A DNA stretch of 7,043 nucleotides from Candidatus Hodarchaeota archaeon. Its GTDB lineage: Archaea > Asgardarchaeota > Heimdallarchaeia > Hodarchaeales > Hodarchaeaceae. Location: positions 1 through 7,043 of the forward strand of contig JAEOSP010000324.1 in assembly GCA_016840305.1 (NCBI GenBank), in the 5' to 3' direction. Position 1 is the stretch's first letter. Each line of letters begins with the position of its first letter. Of the stretch, positions 5,027-7,043 are shown piece after piece. A program made the position numbers and the translations under genes. The notes beneath the pieces are model-generated. The model did no database searches, was not told the DNA's origin, and saw only the letters and a list, made by a program, of their open reading frames with translations.

Positions 5027-7043
5027 TGAGTTTCAAGGAATTACGTAGACGGAAGAAGCGTTTATACTCATTGGGATTTTTATGTTTACTTCTGTTTGGT
5101 ACTATTGAAGAAATCAGTCTCATTGAGTTCTTAATCCCTTCAGTGAATACCAAGGAGAACTCACCACAATATTTTCCTACTCCTAGACTTGCTTCGGATC
5201 ATTTTTCTAATCCTAGTCCTTCTAATAATTATACAGGACAACAAGGTTCGAATAAATATAGTTCTACTAATCAGCGTCAAATTCAGTTATTGGATCTACC
5301 AGAATCTACAGGTTCAGAGTTTTTCCTTCCACCAGTTAAATTTGGAATTACTGAAAATGCAGATCTGGATATAATAGGAATTACTCCCAGAGCTATGGAG
5401 AAAAGTGCTACAACTATGATAATTAGCATCAACCTTACTCTTGGGGGGTTGGGTTATCCTCTCAGTGTTGTCGAAAATCTAACATTAACCAATGGTACCA
5501 ATTTTCCTATTACAGAATTGAATGGATGGAATGAGGTACGAGCTGAAAACGGTTCATATATTGATATGTATATACTAGAATTAAGTCTAAATAACACATT
5601 TCTGCTCTCTCTCTCCCTTGGAGATTATGATCTGATTATGTACACAAATGATTCAGGATATATTTCAAGTGATTCAATTCCTCTTCCAATGCGAGATCTT
5701 CATGTTACTACTACGAGTGTTTCTCCGAATGAATTCAACAATAAATTAGATACTGAACAAAACTTCACGGTAGACATACAAATTATACAAGAAACTCATC
5801 AAGGTAACTTTTCGGTCTTTTATCTTCCGATCAACCCAACTGCAACTCTGAAATCCGCATCTAGTGTTGGTTTTCTTCAGTTTGAAAGTTTTCTTTTCAA
5901 TGGTAGTGGAGGTGAATTTTCTCTAAAATATAGTCTACCAGCGTTTGTTGCTCAAGATTTTGAAGATGGTGACCATGAATTAATAATTGAGGTAACTACC
6001 TCAGAATGGATATCCGATAATGCCTCTATACTATTTACAGCTAAAGGTACAATTTATCATGTGATAATTGATGATATAACTGTCGAATCTCAGTCTCCTG
6101 TTGATTATAACGATTTAATGTTAAATTCTATTGGAGACGTTATTTTACGTTTAAATGTTAATGATTCAGTTAATATTAGTTTTTATATCTATGATTCTGT
6201 AAATGATATTAATTCTTCTCGTATTCATGATGTTGGATATCAAAATCCTGAAAATCCTGAAGATCCTACGGATTTATTATATGAATCCACACAAAATCCT
6301 GGAAATGGTAGCATTATTTTGACTGCGTGTGATGTTACACCTGCAACGGGATATATTCTGCTATTTTTTGTCAGGGGCCATAGATCATCTCAAGAAAGTG
6401 AACGACCTTCAAATATTACAATTTATTGGGATTTATTGACATTTAGCTACACATACAACGATAATCTCTTGGAGGAGGGGAGTAGCTCAATCCCTAATCA
6501 GAAAGCATTAGGTTTGGATGTTAATGAGACATGGATATTTGAATTAGGCCTTTACTACGTTTCAGATGGCACTTTTGCTTTGCATGGAACGGTTTCTTTT
6601 AGATTCGGTGGTGGAGAATGGTCAAATATCACCGATGGTATCGATGATGAATCTCTTGACGGTATCTTCCGTACTAATCATACTCATATTTCCGCTAGTG
6701 AGGTACTTTTTGAATGCGTAATCACTGGTGGAATAAATCCGAATCCCTATGAAATGATCTATATAGATAGAACATTAGGAACAGATAATTTCAATCTTAC
6801 TATAACTTGGACATATCTGATAATTGATATGATACCAGTGGAACAGGATCATCGTTTGTCAATACTTACAGCAACTACAACTGAACGAACCAGTATTCAG
6901 ATAAATGCAAGCTGGGCTCATAATCAATATTTATCGTTTGAGGGATTCTTGACTGTTACTGATTTTTTTTATGATTTTCAGTCCGATATTGAGATAATTG
7001 AAGGAGAAGGGATTTATTCAGTTACTCCCATCACGATAACCGG
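5026..7043 (+). CDS. Second large secreted or membrane-anchored beta-repeat surface protein (3' partial)
   Basis: I do not recognise a named family. The frame starting at ATG 5026 has no stop to the end of the window, giving 672 residues with the C-terminus missing. The start is supported by the TAATG overlap with the upstream stop, by an AGGAG at 5010-5014, and by a classic export-type N-terminus: basic residues (RRRKKR, residues 7-12) followed by a hydrophobic stretch (about 13-26). Residues about 40-87 are an Asn/Ser/Pro/Gln-rich linker. The rest is beta-rich with 21 N-X-S/T sequons (about one per 32 residues), the same density as the upstream ectodomain. Junction-like motifs near 5692 (RDL), 6070 (DDI), 6427 (WDL) and 6808 (WTY) recur every 119-127 residues, implying tandem domains of the same general kind as in the first protein. 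It is likely a surface partner or distant paralogue of that protein. Whether it ends in a membrane anchor cannot be seen. Confidence 0.9.
   Translation, partial: MSFKELRRRKKRLYSLGFLCLLLFGTIEEISLIEFLIPSVNTKENSPQYFPTPRLASDHFSNPSPSNNYTGQQGSNKYSSTNQRQIQLLDLPESTGSEFFLPPVKFGITENADLDIIGITPRAMEKSATTMIISINLTLGGLGYPLSVVENLTLTNGTNFPITELNGWNEVRAENGSYIDMYILELSLNNTFLLSLSLGDYDLIMYTNDSGYISSDSIPLPMRDLHVTTTSVSPNEFNNKLDTEQNFTVDIQIIQETHQGNFSVFYLPINPTATLKSASSVGFLQFESFLFNGSGGEFSLKYSLPAFVAQDFEDGDHELIIEVTTSEWISDNASILFTAKGTIYHVIIDDITVESQSPVDYNDLMLNSIGDVILRLNVNDSVNISFYIYDSVNDINSSRIHDVGYQNPENPEDPTDLLYESTQNPGNGSIILTACDVTPATGYILLFFVRGHRSSQESERPSNITIYWDLLTFSYTYNDNLLEEGSSSIPNQKALGLDVNETWIFELGLYYVSDGTFALHGTVSFRFGGGEWSNITDGIDDESLDGIFRTNHTHISASEVLFECVITGGINPNPYEMIYIDRTLGTDNFNLTITWTYLIIDMIPVEQDHRLSILTATTTERTSIQINASWAHNQYLSFEGFLTVTDFFYDFQSDIEIIEGEGIYSVTPITIT
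5062..5103 (+). other. Signal peptide or N-terminal anchor core of protein 2
   Basis: After the basic RRRKKR (residues 7-12), residues about 13-26 (LYSLGFLCLLLFGT) are hydrophobic, as in a Sec signal or signal-anchor. The segment is short and followed by two Glu and then a second hydrophobic patch (SLIEFLIPS), so the cleavage site, or whether it is cleaved at all, is unclear. Confidence 0.65.
5143..5286 (+). other. Asn/Ser/Pro/Gln-rich linker near the N-terminus of protein 2
   Basis: Residues about 40-87 of protein 2 are low in hydrophobic residues and rich in Ser, Asn, Pro, Gln and Tyr (for example SNPSPSNNYTGQQGSNKYSS), with one N-X-T sequon. This is the composition of a disordered, possibly O- or N-glycosylated spacer that would hold the first folded domain away from the membrane. 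Confidence 0.6.

Noticed and set aside
4929..5153. Minus-strand open frame of 74 codons across the gene junction
   Set aside because: It is antisense to the longin-tail and signal-peptide codons of two well supported genes, with no motif.
5189..5374. Plus-strand open frame of 61 codons, Ile/Leu-rich
   Set aside because: It is an out-of-frame shadow of the Asn/Ser-rich linker of the second gene; the frame from ATG 5026 is much longer and has an export-type N-terminus.
5443..5448. Run of six G as a possible frameshift site
   Set aside because: It encodes two in-frame glycines, and the frame stays open with sequons and beta pattern on both sides, so there is no sign of a frameshift.
6963..6970. 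Run of eight T as a transcription terminator
   Set aside because: It encodes D-F-F-Y in the open frame of the second gene and coding continues past it, so it is not a gene end. It could at most be a sequencing-error hotspot, but the frame is intact on both sides.

Overview
The window is almost entirely protein-coding on the + strand. It holds two very long genes joined head to tail, and both are cut by the window edges. Base composition is AT-rich (roughly one third GC by eye), and there is no intergenic stretch, RNA gene, mobile element or CRISPR array. The first gene is open from position 2 without a stop and ends at TAA 5024-5026. The second starts at ATG 5026, sharing one base with that stop, and stays open to the last base (672 whole codons visible).

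The likely source is an archaeon, and an Asgard (Promethearchaeota) lineage is my best guess. The reasons are giant surface proteins made of tandem beta-sandwich repeats, very dense N-glycosylation sequons, one C-terminal membrane anchor with a basic inner flank, and a small cytosolic alpha/beta domain whose predicted strand/helix order fits the longin fold, a fold abundant in Asgard genomes. This is inference from sequence style; no taxonomic marker gene is present.

Layout: 1-4396 is the extracellular part of protein 1, about 1,465 visible residues, with about 42 N-X-S/T sequons, no cysteine, and about a dozen beta-rich repeats of roughly 80-170 residues. The repeats fall into three zones: junctions marked by an [HKR]D motif (about 101-1447), junctions marked by a Trp or Trp-Asp motif (about 1829-3328), and three juxtamembrane domains ending in D-x-x-G-N (about 3341-4340). 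Positions 4397-4450 encode a transmembrane helix, and 4451-5023 encode a cytosolic tail of about 190 residues with a longin-like domain. From 5026 to the end, protein 2 has a basic N-terminus, a hydrophobic export or anchor segment, an Asn/Ser/Pro-rich linker, and then repeats with the same kinds of junction motif.

The 1-nt overlap indicates co-transcription and translational coupling. The simplest reading is that the two proteins are made together and form part of one cell-surface system, with protein 1 able to link an extracellular glycosylated stalk to a cytosolic partner, possibly a small GTPase or trafficking factor. No specific ligand, enzyme activity or partner can be read from the sequence.
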